Assembly: GCF_029892105.1 (NCBI RefSeq)
Contig: NZ_JARZAJ010000011.1
Span: forward strand, 62,001 to 126,000
Source: Kitasatospora sp. GP82
Lineage (GTDB): Bacteria > Actinomycetota > Actinomycetes > Streptomycetales > Streptomycetaceae
Length of the DNA: 64,000 nt
Reading direction: 5' to 3'
The position numbers and the translations under genes were made by a program. The notes below the pieces were generated by a model. That model did not search any database. It was not told the DNA's origin and saw only the letters and a program-made list of their open reading frames with translations. Below, piece after piece: positions 34,096 to 43,139 of the stretch (its first letter is position 1; every line of letters starts with the position of its first letter).

Positions 34096-36468
34096 ATGCT
34101 GGGGGATTTCGGAACGCTGCTGCGACAGTACCGGTTCTCGGCCGGGTTGACGCAGGAGGAGCTCGCGGAACAGTCAGGTGTCTCGACGCATGCGATCAGC
34201 GTGCTGGAGTCGGGGCGGCGGCGGCCTCGCCTGTCGTCGGTGACGCGGCTGGCAACAGCCCTGGGCCTGGACCCGGCCGTCCGCGACCGACTGCTCGCCG
34301 CGGTACGCGGAGAACCGGAGCCGCAGCCGGGCATGGAGCCGGCCGAACGCGTGGTGCCTCGACTGCTGCCGTACGCCGTCCCGGACTTCACCGGACGGCG
34401 CAGCGAGGTGGACCGGCTGCTGGAGCTGGCCGCCGGACCGGGCAACGCTCGTCCGCTGGTGATCTCGGCCATCGACGGCATGGCCGGCGTCGGCAAGACC
34501 GCCTTGGCCGTTCATGCCGGGCACACCCTCGCCAGCCGGTTCCCCGACGGGCAGCTCTTCGTGGACCTGCGCGGTTTCACTCCGGGCCAGCGGCCGCTCG
34601 AACCGGGCGCGGCGCTGGCGAGTCTGCTCCGGGCGGTCGGTGTCAGCGAGAGTGCGCTGCCGTTGCTCACCGAGGAACGCGCCCAGCTGTGGCGCACCCG
34701 GGCTGCCGGCAGGCGGTACCTGATCGTGCTGGACAACGCCGTCGATGCCGAGCAGGTCCGCCCGTTGATCCCCGGCGACCCGCGCTGCCTCACGCTGGTG
34801 ACGTCCCGGCGGCGAATGCCCGCACTGGACGGGGCGGTCAGCGTGCCGCTGGACGTGCTGAGCCATGACGAGGCCGTCGAGCTGTTCGCCCGGATCGTCG
34901 GCCTGGACCGGGTCGCCGGCCATGCCTCCACCGTGGACGAGATCGTCGCACTGTGCGGCAGGCTGCCCCTGGCGCTGCGGATCGCCGCCGCCAGACTGGC
35001 CCATCATCCCGCCTGGACGCCCGTCGAGTTGTTGCAGCGGATCCGGCGTCCGCAGAAGTTATTGACCGAGCTCTCCAACCACGACCAGGGCGTTGCGGCG
35101 GCCTTCGTGGACTCCTACCACGCCCTCACCCCGGCACAGCAGCGTGTGTTCCGGCTGGCCGCGCTGCACCCCGGCGAGGACTTCGCGCCGCACGCCCTCG
35201 CCGCCCTGGTCGAAGCACCCCTGGACGAGACCGAGGAACTCCTGGAGTCGCTGCACAACCACCACCTGCTGATCGAGCACACGGCCTTTCGGTACACCTT
35301 CCACGACCTGCTTCGCACCTTCGCCGGTGAACTGCTCGCCCACGAGGAATCCGAACCCGGCCGGCGGGCTGCGCTCATACGGCTGTTTGACCACTACCGT
35401 TACACCGCCGCCTCGGCGATGGACCGACTGGCCCCGCTGGAACGGCATCATCGACCGCGGCCACCCGCGCCCAGCGGTACCCCCCTGGTGTTCGCCGACC
35501 AGACGGACGCGGCGCACTGGCTGGCCCGGGAACAGGCCAACCTGCTGGCGGTCGCCCGCCACGCCGCCGACGCGGACCTGCCGGAGTACGCGGCGGACCT
35601 GCCGGCGGTCCTCTGGCGCCATCTCAAACGCAACATGCCCGCCCATGAAGCGCTCGTGCTGGGTACCCGGGCCCTGCGGGCCACCCGGCAGCTCGGCAGT
35701 CCGGCCGGTGAGGCAACCGCGCTACGGCATCTCGGGCTGGTCCAGTACCAGCTCGGCGACTTCCCCCAGGCGCTTGACCTGCTCCGCCAGGCCCTGGAGA
35801 TCCAGCGGAGGATCGGGAACCGCAACGGTGAGGCCCATGTCCTGGCCAACCTGGGCTTCACCCTGACCCGGATGGGTCGTCTGGAGGAGGCCCTCGGCCA
35901 CCAGCGGCTGGCGCTGCGGCTCAGCCGGGACATCCCCGAGCCGGCGGTCGAGGCGATCGTCCTGAGCAATCTGGGGCCCACGCTGACCAGACTCGGACAA
36001 CTGCAGGAGGCCCTGGACTACCACCGTGAGGCGCTGGAGTTCCACCGGCGCAGCGGCAACCGCCTCGGCCAGGCCATAGTGCTCAACCAGTTCGGCGAGT
36101 ACCAGCAGAAGCTGCAGCGCCATCCGGAGGCGCTCGACCTGTACCAGGAGGCGCTGGATCTGCATCAGGGCCTCGGCGACACCTTCGGCCAGGCCGAGTC
36201 GCACACCCTGCTCGGCGACGCCCTGCTGGCCATGGACGCTCCGGCGAGCGCTCTCCAGCACTACCGGGCCGCGATCGAGTACCTCCCGCACACCGGCGAG
36301 CGGTACAACCTCGGCCGCATCCACTTCGGGCTGGCACGCGCGCACCAGCGCCTGGGAGAATCCGACACCGCTCGGGAGCACGCCGAACAGGCAGTCGAGA
36401 TCCACACCTCGCTGAACATCCCCGAGGCGGACGAAGCCCGGGCCCTGCTCGACTCACTCACGAAGTGA
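34096..36468 (+). CDS. HTH-NB-ARC-TPR regulator (AfsR/SARP-related type)
   Basis: A 790-residue signalling ATPase. Order of domains: XRE helix-turn-helix (TQEELAEQSGVSTHAISVLE, about 20-39), NB-ARC NTPase from about 95 with Walker A GMAGVGKTALAV and the LIVLDNAV Walker B strand, winged-helix region, then about six tetratricopeptide repeats (for example ALRHLGLVQYQLGDFPQALD). This architecture resembles the ATPase and TPR parts of AfsR-type pathway regulators but has an XRE domain instead of the SARP DNA-binding domain. GGAGG lies six bases before ATG 34096, which excludes the longer upstream frame. It is divergent from the HTH-transposase region. Confidence 0.88.
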   Translation: MLGDFGTLLRQYRFSAGLTQEELAEQSGVSTHAISVLESGRRRPRLSSVTRLATALGLDPAVRDRLLAAVRGEPEPQPGMEPAERVVPRLLPYAVPDFTGRRSEVDRLLELAAGPGNARPLVISAIDGMAGVGKTALAVHAGHTLASRFPDGQLFVDLRGFTPGQRPLEPGAALASLLRAVGVSESALPLLTEERAQLWRTRAAGRRYLIVLDNAVDAEQVRPLIPGDPRCLTLVTSRRRMPALDGAVSVPLDVLSHDEAVELFARIVGLDRVAGHASTVDEIVALCGRLPLALRIAAARLAHHPAWTPVELLQRIRRPQKLLTELSNHDQGVAAAFVDSYHALTPAQQRVFRLAALHPGEDFAPHALAALVEAPLDETEELLESLHNHHLLIEHTAFRYTFHDLLRTFAGELLAHEESEPGRRAALIRLFDHYRYTAASAMDRLAPLERHHRPRPPAPSGTPLVFADQTDAAHWLAREQANLLAVARHAADADLPEYAADLPAVLWRHLKRNMPAHEALVLGTRALRATRQLGSPAGEATALRHLGLVQYQLGDFPQALDLLRQALEIQRRIGNRNGEAHVLANLGFTLTRMGRLEEALGHQRLALRLSRDIPEPAVEAIVLSNLGPTLTRLGQLQEALDYHREALEFHRRSGNRLGQAIVLNQFGEYQQKLQRHPEALDLYQEALDLHQGLGDTFGQAESHTLLGDALLAMDAPASALQHYRAAIEYLPHTGERYNLGRIHFGLARAHQRLGESDTAREHAEQAVEIHTSLNIPEADEARALLDSLTK

Positions 36469-36600
36469 CCCGGACGGCGTCCCGGAGCGTTCGGGTCCCT
36501 GCTCAGCACCTTGGTTGAGCTCGCGTCAGGTCCCCACGGCAGTCGAGCGGCGGGAGCGGACCCGCAAGGGCCCGCTCCTGCCTCACTCACCGCACCTTGC

Positions 36601-36981
36601 TCAGTTGATCGGGCCGCATGCCCAGGTGTTGTTGTTGGCCGTGTCGATCAGGCACGCCTCCAGGCTCTGGCCCGGACCGTCGTAGAACCACCCCTGCGCG
36701 GCCGAGCTGCCGCTCGCGCCGTTGCCCATCCAGCTCCAGGTGTTCCGGTTGAAGACACCGAAAAGACAGTGGCCGGGGTTCTGGGTCGGGACGATCGCCA
36801 TGTAGTCGTGGTAGTCGCTCCCGAGGTTGATCTCCTCCAGCGCCACACAGCCACCGGTACCGAACTGCCAGGTGCCCTCGGCGGCCTGGGCCGAGGTCGC
36901 GGTCCCTATCCCGATCCCGGCCATCGCCACCGCGGCGATCACGGCGGCCGTGGCGCGCTTCCTGGTCCTGGTGAATCGCAT
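36601..36981 (-). CDS. Small secreted protein
   Basis: A 126-residue protein with a clear Sec signal peptide: basic start MRFTRTRKRATAAV, hydrophobic AVIAAVAMAGIGIG and a cleavage site after SAQA, leaving about 93 residues. The mature part is Cys/Trp/Gly-rich (GTWQFGTGGCVALEEIN, ACGPIN at the end) with three or four Cys that could form disulphides. GGAGGAG lies upstream of the ATG. Secretion is well supported; the family is not recognised. Confidence 0.8.
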   Translation of the reverse strand: MRFTRTRKRATAAVIAAVAMAGIGIGTATSAQAAEGTWQFGTGGCVALEEINLGSDYHDYMAIVPTQNPGHCLFGVFNRNTWSWMGNGASGSSAAQGWFYDGPGQSLEACLIDTANNNTWACGPIN

Positions 36982-37077
36982 GAACTCCTCCAGTGAGTCG
37001 GTTCCGCCCCGGAGTCGGCACCGGGGCACACCCCGAATCTCAGCAACCGGCGGAACGCGAAACAACTGGTCGAGCAC

Positions 37078-37429
37078 CGTCCCGGACGCTCCCGGACGCT
37101 CCCGGACGGCGTCGGACGCCCTCGGGCCCGGTCCGCCGCTGTCATCGGCGACAAGGGCTGCAGCTCGAAGGAGGTCCGCGTCCGGACCAGCCGCCGGGCC
37201 GCCGGAACAGCCGCTGCACCACCTGCGGGCGAACCGTGCCTGCCGCCACGAACACCAGGATGCGCCCGATCCAGGCTCTTGCCGGTGGGCTCTGCGCTGA
37301 GACAGAACCGAGTTGATGTACAGACGACTCGATACCGATAGGTCGTCACAGGCGCGGACCGGGCCTCCGCGTGCACGGCGGCGCAGCGATCATCGTCAGC
37401 TGGCGCCCGGCCCTTGGGGGAGTGTCGGC
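37078..37429. other. Intergenic region with decamer repeat
   Basis: About 350 bp without a confirmed gene. A 10-bp unit CCCGGACGCT is repeated nearly three times at 37081-37108. Several weak open frames exist but none shows a conserved domain or a proper ribosome site. Confidence 0.6.
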
Positions 37430-37486
37430 ATGACTTCACTCAACGCCCCGTGGGAGGAATCCGATGCTGTGGATGGCGAGGCGTAG
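37430..37486 (+). CDS. Possible 18-residue peptide ORF
   Basis: ATG at 37430 with GGGGGAG eight bases upstream opens a frame for 18 residues: MTSLNAPWEESDAVDGEA. The strong ribosome site is the only support. It may be a real micropeptide, the start of a disrupted gene or chance. No precursor-processing genes are nearby. Confidence 0.3.
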   Translation: MTSLNAPWEESDAVDGEA

Positions 37487-37645
37487 CAGGGTTGATCCGG
37501 TGCCAGGGGCGGGCGGGGCGGCGAGCGTATCGCTTTCGGGTGTCGCGGCCCTTGTGATGCCGTCGCGCGGGCTGGTCCAAGAGGCTTCCCTCGGGGTGTC
37601 AGGTGGTGCACCGCCGGGCGCTGAACGCCGCGGGCCCGAATGCGC

Positions 37646-40039
37646 CTACGTGGGGAGGGGCTGTTCGGCCCAGATGGTCTTGCCTGTGCCGGTATGGCGT
37701 GACCCCCAGCGTTCGGTGAGCTGGGCGACGAGCATCAGGCCGCGTCCGCCCTCGTCGAAGATGCGGGCGCGGCGCAGGTGCGGTGCGGTGCTGCTGGCGT
37801 CGGATACCTCGCAGATCAGGGTCCGTTCCTTGATCAGCCGCAGCTGGATGGGCGGGGCCGCGTAGCGGATCGCGTTGGTCACCAGCTCGCTGACCACGAG
37901 TTCGGTGACGAAGACCAGCTCGTCCAGCTCCCAGGCATGGAGTTGGGCGGCCGCCTGGGCGCGGGCCTTGGCGACGACGGCCGGATCGGGGAGAATGTCC
38001 CAGGTCGCGACATGTCTGCTGCCCAGGGCGCGGGTGCGGGCGATGAGCAGGGCGACGTCGTCGGCGAGTTGCTCGTCGAGCAGCGCCGTCAGGATGTTGT
38101 CGCAGGTGGCTTCCAGTGAGGGGGCTGAGTCCGCGAGGGCCGTGCGCAGGGCGTGCCGGGCGGTGTCGATGTCGTGATGGCGGGCGTTGATCAGGCCGTC
38201 GGTGTACAGCGCCAGGAGGCTTCCTTCGGGGAGTTCGCGTTCCACGGACTCGAAGGGCGTGCTGCCCAGGCCGAGGGGCGGGCCGGTGGGCAGGTCGAGG
38301 ACTTCCACCTCGCCGTCCGGGGTGACCAGGGCGGGAGAGGGGTGGCCGGCGCTGGCGAGCGAGCAGGTGCGGGAGATGGGGTCGTAGACCGCGTAGAGGC
38401 AGGTGGCTCCGAGTTCTCCAAAGGGCGCCTCGGCTTCCGGTTCGGGTCCGGCGCTGAGCCGGACGACCAGGTCGTCCAGGTGCGCGAGCAGTTCGTCCGG
38501 GGCCAGGTCGACGTCGGCGAGGGTGCGGACGGCGGTGCGCAGGCGTCCCATGGCGGCGGAGGCGTGGATGCCGTGGCCGACCACGTCGCCGACGACGAGG
38601 GCGACGCGGGCGCCGGAGAGAGGGATCACGTCGAACCAGTCGCCGCCGATGCCGGCCTTCGTGTCGGCGGGCAGGTAGCGGCCGGCGACGTCGACGGCGG
38701 CCTGTTCGAGGATCCGCTGCGGCAGCAGGCTGTGCTGGAGGGCCAGGGCCGTGGTGCGTTCGCGGGTGTAGCGGCGGGCGTTGTCGATGCAGACCGCGGC
38801 GCGGGCCGCCAGTTCCTCGGCAGCCTGCAGGTCGTTCTGCCCGTACGGTGCTGCGAAGGGGGCGAGCCGGGTGAAGAGGACGACGCCGAGGTTGGTGCCG
38901 CGGGCGTGCAGCGGGACCGCCATCAGTGAGTGCGGGCGGTGCTGGCTCACCCAGGCGGCGCGCTTCGGGTCGTGGGCGAGCCAGCGCGCGATCTCCAGTC
39001 CGCTGACCCGGTCGACGATGCCGCGACCGGTGGCCAGGCAGCGGGCGACTGGTGAGAACTCCGCGTAGTGGGCCATCTCGCCGACCGCGACGATCTCCTT
39101 CGCGTCGGATCGGACGGCCGCGCGGCGCAGTTCCAGCGGGCGGTCGGGGGGGATCGGCGGGGGTTCCTCGCCGCGCAGTGTGGCGTCGAGGAGATCGACC
39201 GAGACGAAGTTCGCGACGGTGGGCACGGCCACGTCGGCCAGCTCCTGGGCGGTGCGGAGCACGTCCAGAGTGCTGCCGATCCGCTTGCTGGCCTCGTTGA
39301 GCAGCGCGAGGTGCTCGCGGGCAGCGTACTGCTCGGAGAAGTCGAGTGCGGCCAGTTGCGCACCGGTCACCGAGCCGAGCGAGTCGGTCAGCGGGGTGAC
39401 GTGGACGATCCAGGCGTGCGCCCGCGGTTCTCCCGGAACCTTGAGGTAGTTCACGAGGTACTCGGGCTCGCCAGTCGCCAGCACCCTGTCAACGCACTGC
39501 TCGGGCTGCTGGAAGGCCGGATCGGCTATGTGGTCGGTGATCCGCAGCCCGCGCAGCTCCTGCTCGGAGGCGGCCATTTGCCTGGTCATGGCCTCGTTGA
39601 CCCGCAGAAACCGGCCCTCGGTGTCGAAGATCGCCAGGGCGAACGGTGACTGGTCGAACGACTGGTGGATCAGCGGGTCCGTCTCACGGCCCGCGGACTC
39701 CCGCTCTGCTCGGACCTCCAACAGCCAGTGGCCCAGCCCGTTGCCCCTGGCCAGCGGCTGAGCCCGCAACGAGCACTTCACCGCACTGCCGTCCCGGTGG
39801 CGGAGTACCACCCGTCCGGCCCAGCCCTCCCGTCGGCCGAACCGCTCCCTCGCAGCCGAGGGGAGCGGCGAGGAGAGCAACTCCGCCGCGGGCCGGCCGA
39901 CGACCTCGGCGGCGGAGTACCCGAGCAACTGCTCCGCCCCGGCGCCCCAGCTGGCCACCAGCCCGTCCGCGGTCGCCACGGCCGAAGCCACGGCGGCTGG
40001 GAAGGAGTCGCCCCCGGGGCTGCTCGACGGCTCGCCCAT
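37646..40039 (-). CDS. PAS-GAF-SpoIIE phosphatase with anti-sigma-type kinase domain (second copy type)
   Basis: A 797-residue protein of the same architecture as the one at 12171: PAS-like region (residues about 10-115 and a second with FDQSPFALAIFDTEGRFLRV near 130), GAF (about 245-415), SpoIIE PP2C phosphatase with GGDWFDVIPLSGARVALVVG and VVGHGIHASAAMGRLR, and a C-terminal HATPase domain with ELVTNAIRYA and GGRGLMLV. Sequence differs enough from the first copy that they are paralogues, not a recent duplication. It likely sets the phosphorylation of an unknown STAS anti-anti-sigma factor. No partner adjoins. Confidence 0.9.
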   Translation of the reverse strand: MGEPSSSPGGDSFPAAVASAVATADGLVASWGAGAEQLLGYSAAEVVGRPAAELLSSPLPSAARERFGRREGWAGRVVLRHRDGSAVKCSLRAQPLARGNGLGHWLLEVRAERESAGRETDPLIHQSFDQSPFALAIFDTEGRFLRVNEAMTRQMAASEQELRGLRITDHIADPAFQQPEQCVDRVLATGEPEYLVNYLKVPGEPRAHAWIVHVTPLTDSLGSVTGAQLAALDFSEQYAAREHLALLNEASKRIGSTLDVLRTAQELADVAVPTVANFVSVDLLDATLRGEEPPPIPPDRPLELRRAAVRSDAKEIVAVGEMAHYAEFSPVARCLATGRGIVDRVSGLEIARWLAHDPKRAAWVSQHRPHSLMAVPLHARGTNLGVVLFTRLAPFAAPYGQNDLQAAEELAARAAVCIDNARRYTRERTTALALQHSLLPQRILEQAAVDVAGRYLPADTKAGIGGDWFDVIPLSGARVALVVGDVVGHGIHASAAMGRLRTAVRTLADVDLAPDELLAHLDDLVVRLSAGPEPEAEAPFGELGATCLYAVYDPISRTCSLASAGHPSPALVTPDGEVEVLDLPTGPPLGLGSTPFESVERELPEGSLLALYTDGLINARHHDIDTARHALRTALADSAPSLEATCDNILTALLDEQLADDVALLIARTRALGSRHVATWDILPDPAVVAKARAQAAAQLHAWELDELVFVTELVVSELVTNAIRYAAPPIQLRLIKERTLICEVSDASSTAPHLRRARIFDEGGRGLMLVAQLTERWGSRHTGTGKTIWAEQPLPT

Positions 40040-40385
40040 GGTGCCACCTCACCTTCGGGTACCCACTGGTTCAAGGATCTCTCGGGTGCACGGCCAGTTC
40101 GCGTCAGCCCCCAGGAGTACGAGGAGTGCGGCCGTCAGCGACGTCGTCGGTCTCGCCTCAAGCCAGAGCACCCGTTTCGCGCTGGCGTGGGGCACCAGGC
40201 CCGGATGAAGATCCAGGAAGCGTTCCCGTCGTGCCCGACGAGCGCGGCTGGACGACGAGCGCGCACCAGGCGCTCGCCCCCCACAAAGTGGCAACCGGCC
40301 GTCCCCGGCCGTAGGCCCGGTGCTGGGGTGCATTTCCGCGGCTGCTGGTCGTACTGACCGGCACGGCGGGCGGTGCGGCACAGGG

Positions 40386-40408
40386 GGCTCCGTCAACCTT
40401 CGCTGAGA
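40386..40408 (+). repeat. 23-bp direct repeat, copy 1
   Basis: GGCTCCGTCAACCTTCGCTG plus AGA, identical to the copy at 41360-41382 and in the same orientation; the copies are 974 bp apart. A TGAGAC motif occurs shortly after each copy. The pair brackets the tautomerase gene. It resembles remains of insertion-sequence ends. Confidence 0.9.
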
Positions 40409-40453
40409 TCGCCCAGGGCTCGATGAGACAGGTCACCGGCGCCGCAGTCGCAC

Positions 40454-40475
40454 GGGACCGGAACTGTTCCGTCCC
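40454..40475 (-). terminator. Hairpin downstream of the tautomerase gene
   Basis: GGGAC-CGGAA and TTCCG-TCCC form a nine-bp stem with a one-base bulge and a CTG loop, about 12 bp past the tautomerase stop on the minus strand. No T-tract follows. Confidence 0.5.
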
Positions 40476-40486
40476 AAGGCTCCGTT

Positions 40487-40924
40487 TCAGCCGTTTTCTT
40501 CCAGGGCGGTGGTGTAATCGCGTAGCCAGTCGGTATGGCCGCCGATGCCCCAGTCGTCGCGGTCGAGTTCGTTGATCGTCACCCAGACTCGACGAAGGTT
40601 CTCGGGAGTGCGCTCGCTGTTCTCGATCCGCATGATGATCTCGGTGAAGTCGCGGATGATGCCCTGCTTGTCCAGGACGTCGAGGCGTCCGCTCAGGATG
40701 CGCACCTCGATGAAGTAGAACGGTTTCTCGTGATCCGGGCTGCCGCCGTTGTAGTCGGCGTCGGCGGCGACCTCGTAGACCCAGCCCTTCATAATCTTGC
40801 GGGCCGCGGGCGTCTCGGGCACCTTTTCCCAGAACATGAGCGCGTCTGTCAGGCGGGCCATGGCCTCGTGGCGTTGCTCGGTGGTGAGTGCGCCTTCTCG
40901 CACGGTCATGTTGATAAAGGGCAT
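40487..40924 (-). CDS. Tautomerase-family protein (4-oxalocrotonate-tautomerase-like)
   Basis: A 145-residue protein starting MPFINMTVREGALTTEQR, so after removal of Met the N-terminal residue would be the catalytic Pro of the tautomerase superfamily. It is longer than the 62-residue classical subunits and closer to fused or larger members. The C-terminal half contains RTPENLRRVWVTINELDRDD. AAGGAGG lies upstream of ATG 40924. It is flanked by the 23-bp repeats and mobile-element debris, suggesting acquisition. The natural substrate is unknown. Confidence 0.72.
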   Translation of the reverse strand: MPFINMTVREGALTTEQRHEAMARLTDALMFWEKVPETPAARKIMKGWVYEVAADADYNGGSPDHEKPFYFIEVRILSGRLDVLDKQGIIRDFTEIIMRIENSERTPENLRRVWVTINELDRDDWGIGGHTDWLRDYTTALEENG

Positions 40925-41412
40925 GACAGCCTCCTTGGACGTCCGGTCTTTCGGTATCTGGTGCGTGGCGTGGGCGCGGTCCGGCGGTTGCCTGCAGGAC
41001 GCGGCGGTTGTGGACTCACGGCACAAGTGCGGCGAATCCCGCTCATCGGCGTGTCGGCGCGCAGTACGCGGGCGCGCCCGCAGAGGTCACAGGGCGGACT
41101 GTCCACCTCCGTATAGCCCCCTTCGGCGAGGTCCCGCGACATCGAGGACGTCGTTGGTGATCCCTCGTCAGGATGGTCCGAGTCGCTGCCAGGTCGCCTT
41201 CCGTCATCGGATGGCCTGCCGAGCGGGCGACGCCAGCCGCTCGGCGAGGACCAGCTCCCCGAAGGCCGTATCGCCCGGCGCCGCGACTTTATCGCCCACC
41301 GGGGCACGCATCATGGAGGTGACCGCGCTGATGCTGCTGACGAGAACCCACTTGGAAGCGGCTCCGTCAACCTTCGCTGAGAACCGCTCAACCATCGGTG
41401 AGACGTGACGGC
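40925..41412. other. Gene-poor region with relics
   Basis: Nearly 490 bp without an intact gene. It contains the second 23-bp repeat copy. On the minus strand a frame reading AVTSMMRAPVGDKVAAPGD and on to LASPARQAIR (about 41204-41360) has protein-like composition and may be a C-terminal relic of an unidentified gene. Confidence 0.5.
41360..41382 (+). repeat. 23-bp direct repeat, copy 2
   Basis: Exact second copy of the 23-bp sequence at 40386-40408, same orientation, immediately before the glycerate-kinase fragment. Confidence 0.9.
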
Positions 41413-41493
41413 ATGTCCCGAGCAGTACCGTCAGCCGGCCTGGTCGTGGTCGCACCCGACAAGTTCAAGGGGACGCTGCGAATGAAAACTTGA
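41413..41493 (+). pseudogene. Glycerate kinase 5' fragment
   Basis: ATG at 41413 opens 26 codons containing VVVAPDKFKGTL, the invariant N-terminal signature of GlxK-type glycerate kinases (about 370 residues when complete). The frame then reads RMKT and stops at 41493; the rest of the gene is absent. This is a 5' stump of a real gene cut by a deletion or insertion. Confidence 0.8.
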
Positions 41494-41523
41494 GGACTCC
41501 AGGCGTGGCCTGAGTACTTTGCG

Positions 41524-42423
41524 CTACGGTCGTCGAAGGCCCTGAACGAACCGACGGATGGCCTCGCCGATCTGGTCAGGACTGTCCTCTTGTACAAAAT
41601 GCTTCCCAGGCACGGTAACTTCTGTCTGGTTGGTCCAAGTGCGGCAGAACTCTCGGGGTCGGCCGGTGAGCAGCGCCCCTGGATCCGCGTTAATAAAGAG
41701 CTTGGGGACATCTGACTGCGCCAGCCAGTTGCCGTAGCCATGAACAATGTCTACGACGTTCGGAGGGTATCCGTCGATCGGCACCTCGCGGGGCCAGGTG
41801 AGTGTAGGACGTCTGTCCTCTCCAGGAGTTGCGAACGGCTTGATGTAACTCGCCATCTCCTCAGAGCTCAGCGTACGCAGGATCCCTCTGGGCATGTGCG
41901 TCTCGACAAAGAAGTTGTCCCTCAGCACCATCGTTTCGCCTGCGGGCGACCGCAGGCCCTCAAAGGCCTCGCGTCGTGCGGGAACTATCCAGTCGTCCCA
42001 CACCAGTGGTGTGACGATTGATTCCATGTAGGCAATTCCTGCTACGCGGTCCCGATGCTGGTTGGCCCAGTCGAATCCGAGAGCGGAACCCCAGTCGTGC
42101 AGCACCAGCACGACATCCTGGTCGATCCCCAATTGTTCCCACAAGGTGAAGAGATATTCCCGCTGCTCCACGTAGGTGTAATGCTCCGGCCCGGAAGGGC
42201 TCAGTTTCTCCGAGTTGCCCATGCCGATCAGGTCACACGCGATGAGGCGCCCGAGCCCCTCAAGATGGGGCATGATGTTGCGCCACAGATAGGAGGATGT
42301 CGGATTTCCGTGCTGAAAAACGATCGGAGCCCCCGAGCCCTCCTCAATGTAGGCCATGCGTCGCCCCTTGACGACGGCGGTCTTCTTTTCACCGTAGGGT
42401 TTTACGCCATAGGAATTTGCCAC
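41524..42423 (-). CDS. Haloalkane-dehalogenase-like alpha/beta hydrolase
   Basis: A 299-residue protein with the full haloalkane dehalogenase pattern of the DhaA/LinB type (HLD-II): [12 protein letters not shown] (halide-binding Asn), HDWGSALGF (nucleophile Asp followed by halide-binding Trp), YMESIV (acid Glu) and [17 protein letters not shown] (catalytic His). These enzymes hydrolyse carbon-halogen bonds to alcohols. Start is GTG 42423 with GAGGAGGG upstream. The gene uses visibly more A/T and rarer codons than its neighbours and sits in mobile-element debris, so horizontal transfer is likely. True substrate needs testing; luciferase-like relatives share part of the motif set. Confidence 0.88.
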   Translation of the reverse strand: MANSYGVKPYGEKKTAVVKGRRMAYIEEGSGAPIVFQHGNPTSSYLWRNIMPHLEGLGRLIACDLIGMGNSEKLSPSGPEHYTYVEQREYLFTLWEQLGIDQDVVLVLHDWGSALGFDWANQHRDRVAGIAYMESIVTPLVWDDWIVPARREAFEGLRSPAGETMVLRDNFFVETHMPRGILRTLSSEEMASYIKPFATPGEDRRPTLTWPREVPIDGYPPNVVDIVHGYGNWLAQSDVPKLFINADPGALLTGRPREFCRTWTNQTEVTVPGKHFVQEDSPDQIGEAIRRFVQGLRRP

Positions 42424-42470
42424 TTCCGAAGATCCCTCCTCTGGGAAGTTGCTTCTGGATCGGCGATTGA

Positions 42471-42487
42471 GAATTGATGGACAATTC
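42471..42487. promoter_or_regulatory. Inverted repeat upstream of the dehalogenase gene
   Basis: GAATTG and CAATTC with a five-base spacer lie 48 bp upstream of the dehalogenase start in AT-rich DNA. It may be an operator or part of the promoter region. Confidence 0.4.
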
Positions 42488-42686
42488 CCGGTCCGATGGC
42501 CCTCCGTGCTTGGCTTGCTTCCAAGGTTAGGGGAAAATGAACAACGTCGCCATCGCTAGAAATTGCGATGCCACGCAACGTCATGTGGGTGGCCGGACAT
42601 GGCGGCGAAGCATGAAGGGCTCCGTTGCCTAATTCGGTGGTTGTTGGGGATGCTGCCGGCTGGGTTTCGAGAGGTCGGGGGTCTTG

Positions 42687-43070
42687 GTGTCGGTGCAGCC
42701 GCGTTCATGGCCGGAGGTTGCAGAGCGGACGGCGGTGGTGGCCCGTGCGGCGTTTCCCAAGGGTGCGCTGGAGATCCGGGTCCGGGGCGAGCTCGGGGAG
42801 TTGTTCGCTGACGAGGAGTTCGTCCGCAGCGCGACCTTCGCCGAGACCGCCAACGAGATAGCCGGCAACCGCCCGTTCGCGGTGCGGATCGGCTGGGCCG
42901 CCGGCGGCGGGCACATGAACGTGATCTACGGCTACGACCCGTCCTCCAAGATGATCGCCGTCGGCGACCCGTGGCCGTCCACCCAGACCTATACCTGGTG
43001 GAACTACGACAGTTACGCCAGCAACAGCTCGTTCACCTGGACCCACTCCCGGATCGGGATCCACAACTGA
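42687..43070 (+). pseudogene. Chimeric relic: IS1182-type transposase start fused to C39-like peptidase end
   Basis: From GTG 42687 the frame reads VSVQPRSWPEVAERTAVVAR and on to the GELFADEEF region, the N-terminus of IS1182-family transposases. Near 42825 it changes without a stop into ETANEIAGNRPFAVRIGW, then GGGHMNVIYGYD and WTHSRIGIHN, the C-terminal half of a C39-like papain-fold peptidase with its catalytic-type His. The peptidase Cys-containing half and most of the transposase are gone. It is a junction product of an insertion plus deletion, not a designed fusion. Confidence 0.8.
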
Positions 43071-43139
43071 GGAAGGCTCGCCTCGCACGCGAAACCACCA
43101 CCGCACCGGTCGGCCGGCAGCCCGCTGGCCTCGCTCGCC

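Larger units (their letters stand above)
40040..40486. other. Intergenic region with no supported gene
   Basis: About 450 bp. It holds one copy of a 23-bp repeat (40386-40408) and a hairpin near the end. Open frames here have no recognisable domain. Probably residual mobile-element DNA. Confidence 0.5.

Noticed and set aside
40386..41382. att sites of an integrated element around the tautomerase gene
   Set aside because: Direct repeats fit, but there is no integrase between them and no tRNA gene; insertion-sequence relics are a simpler explanation.
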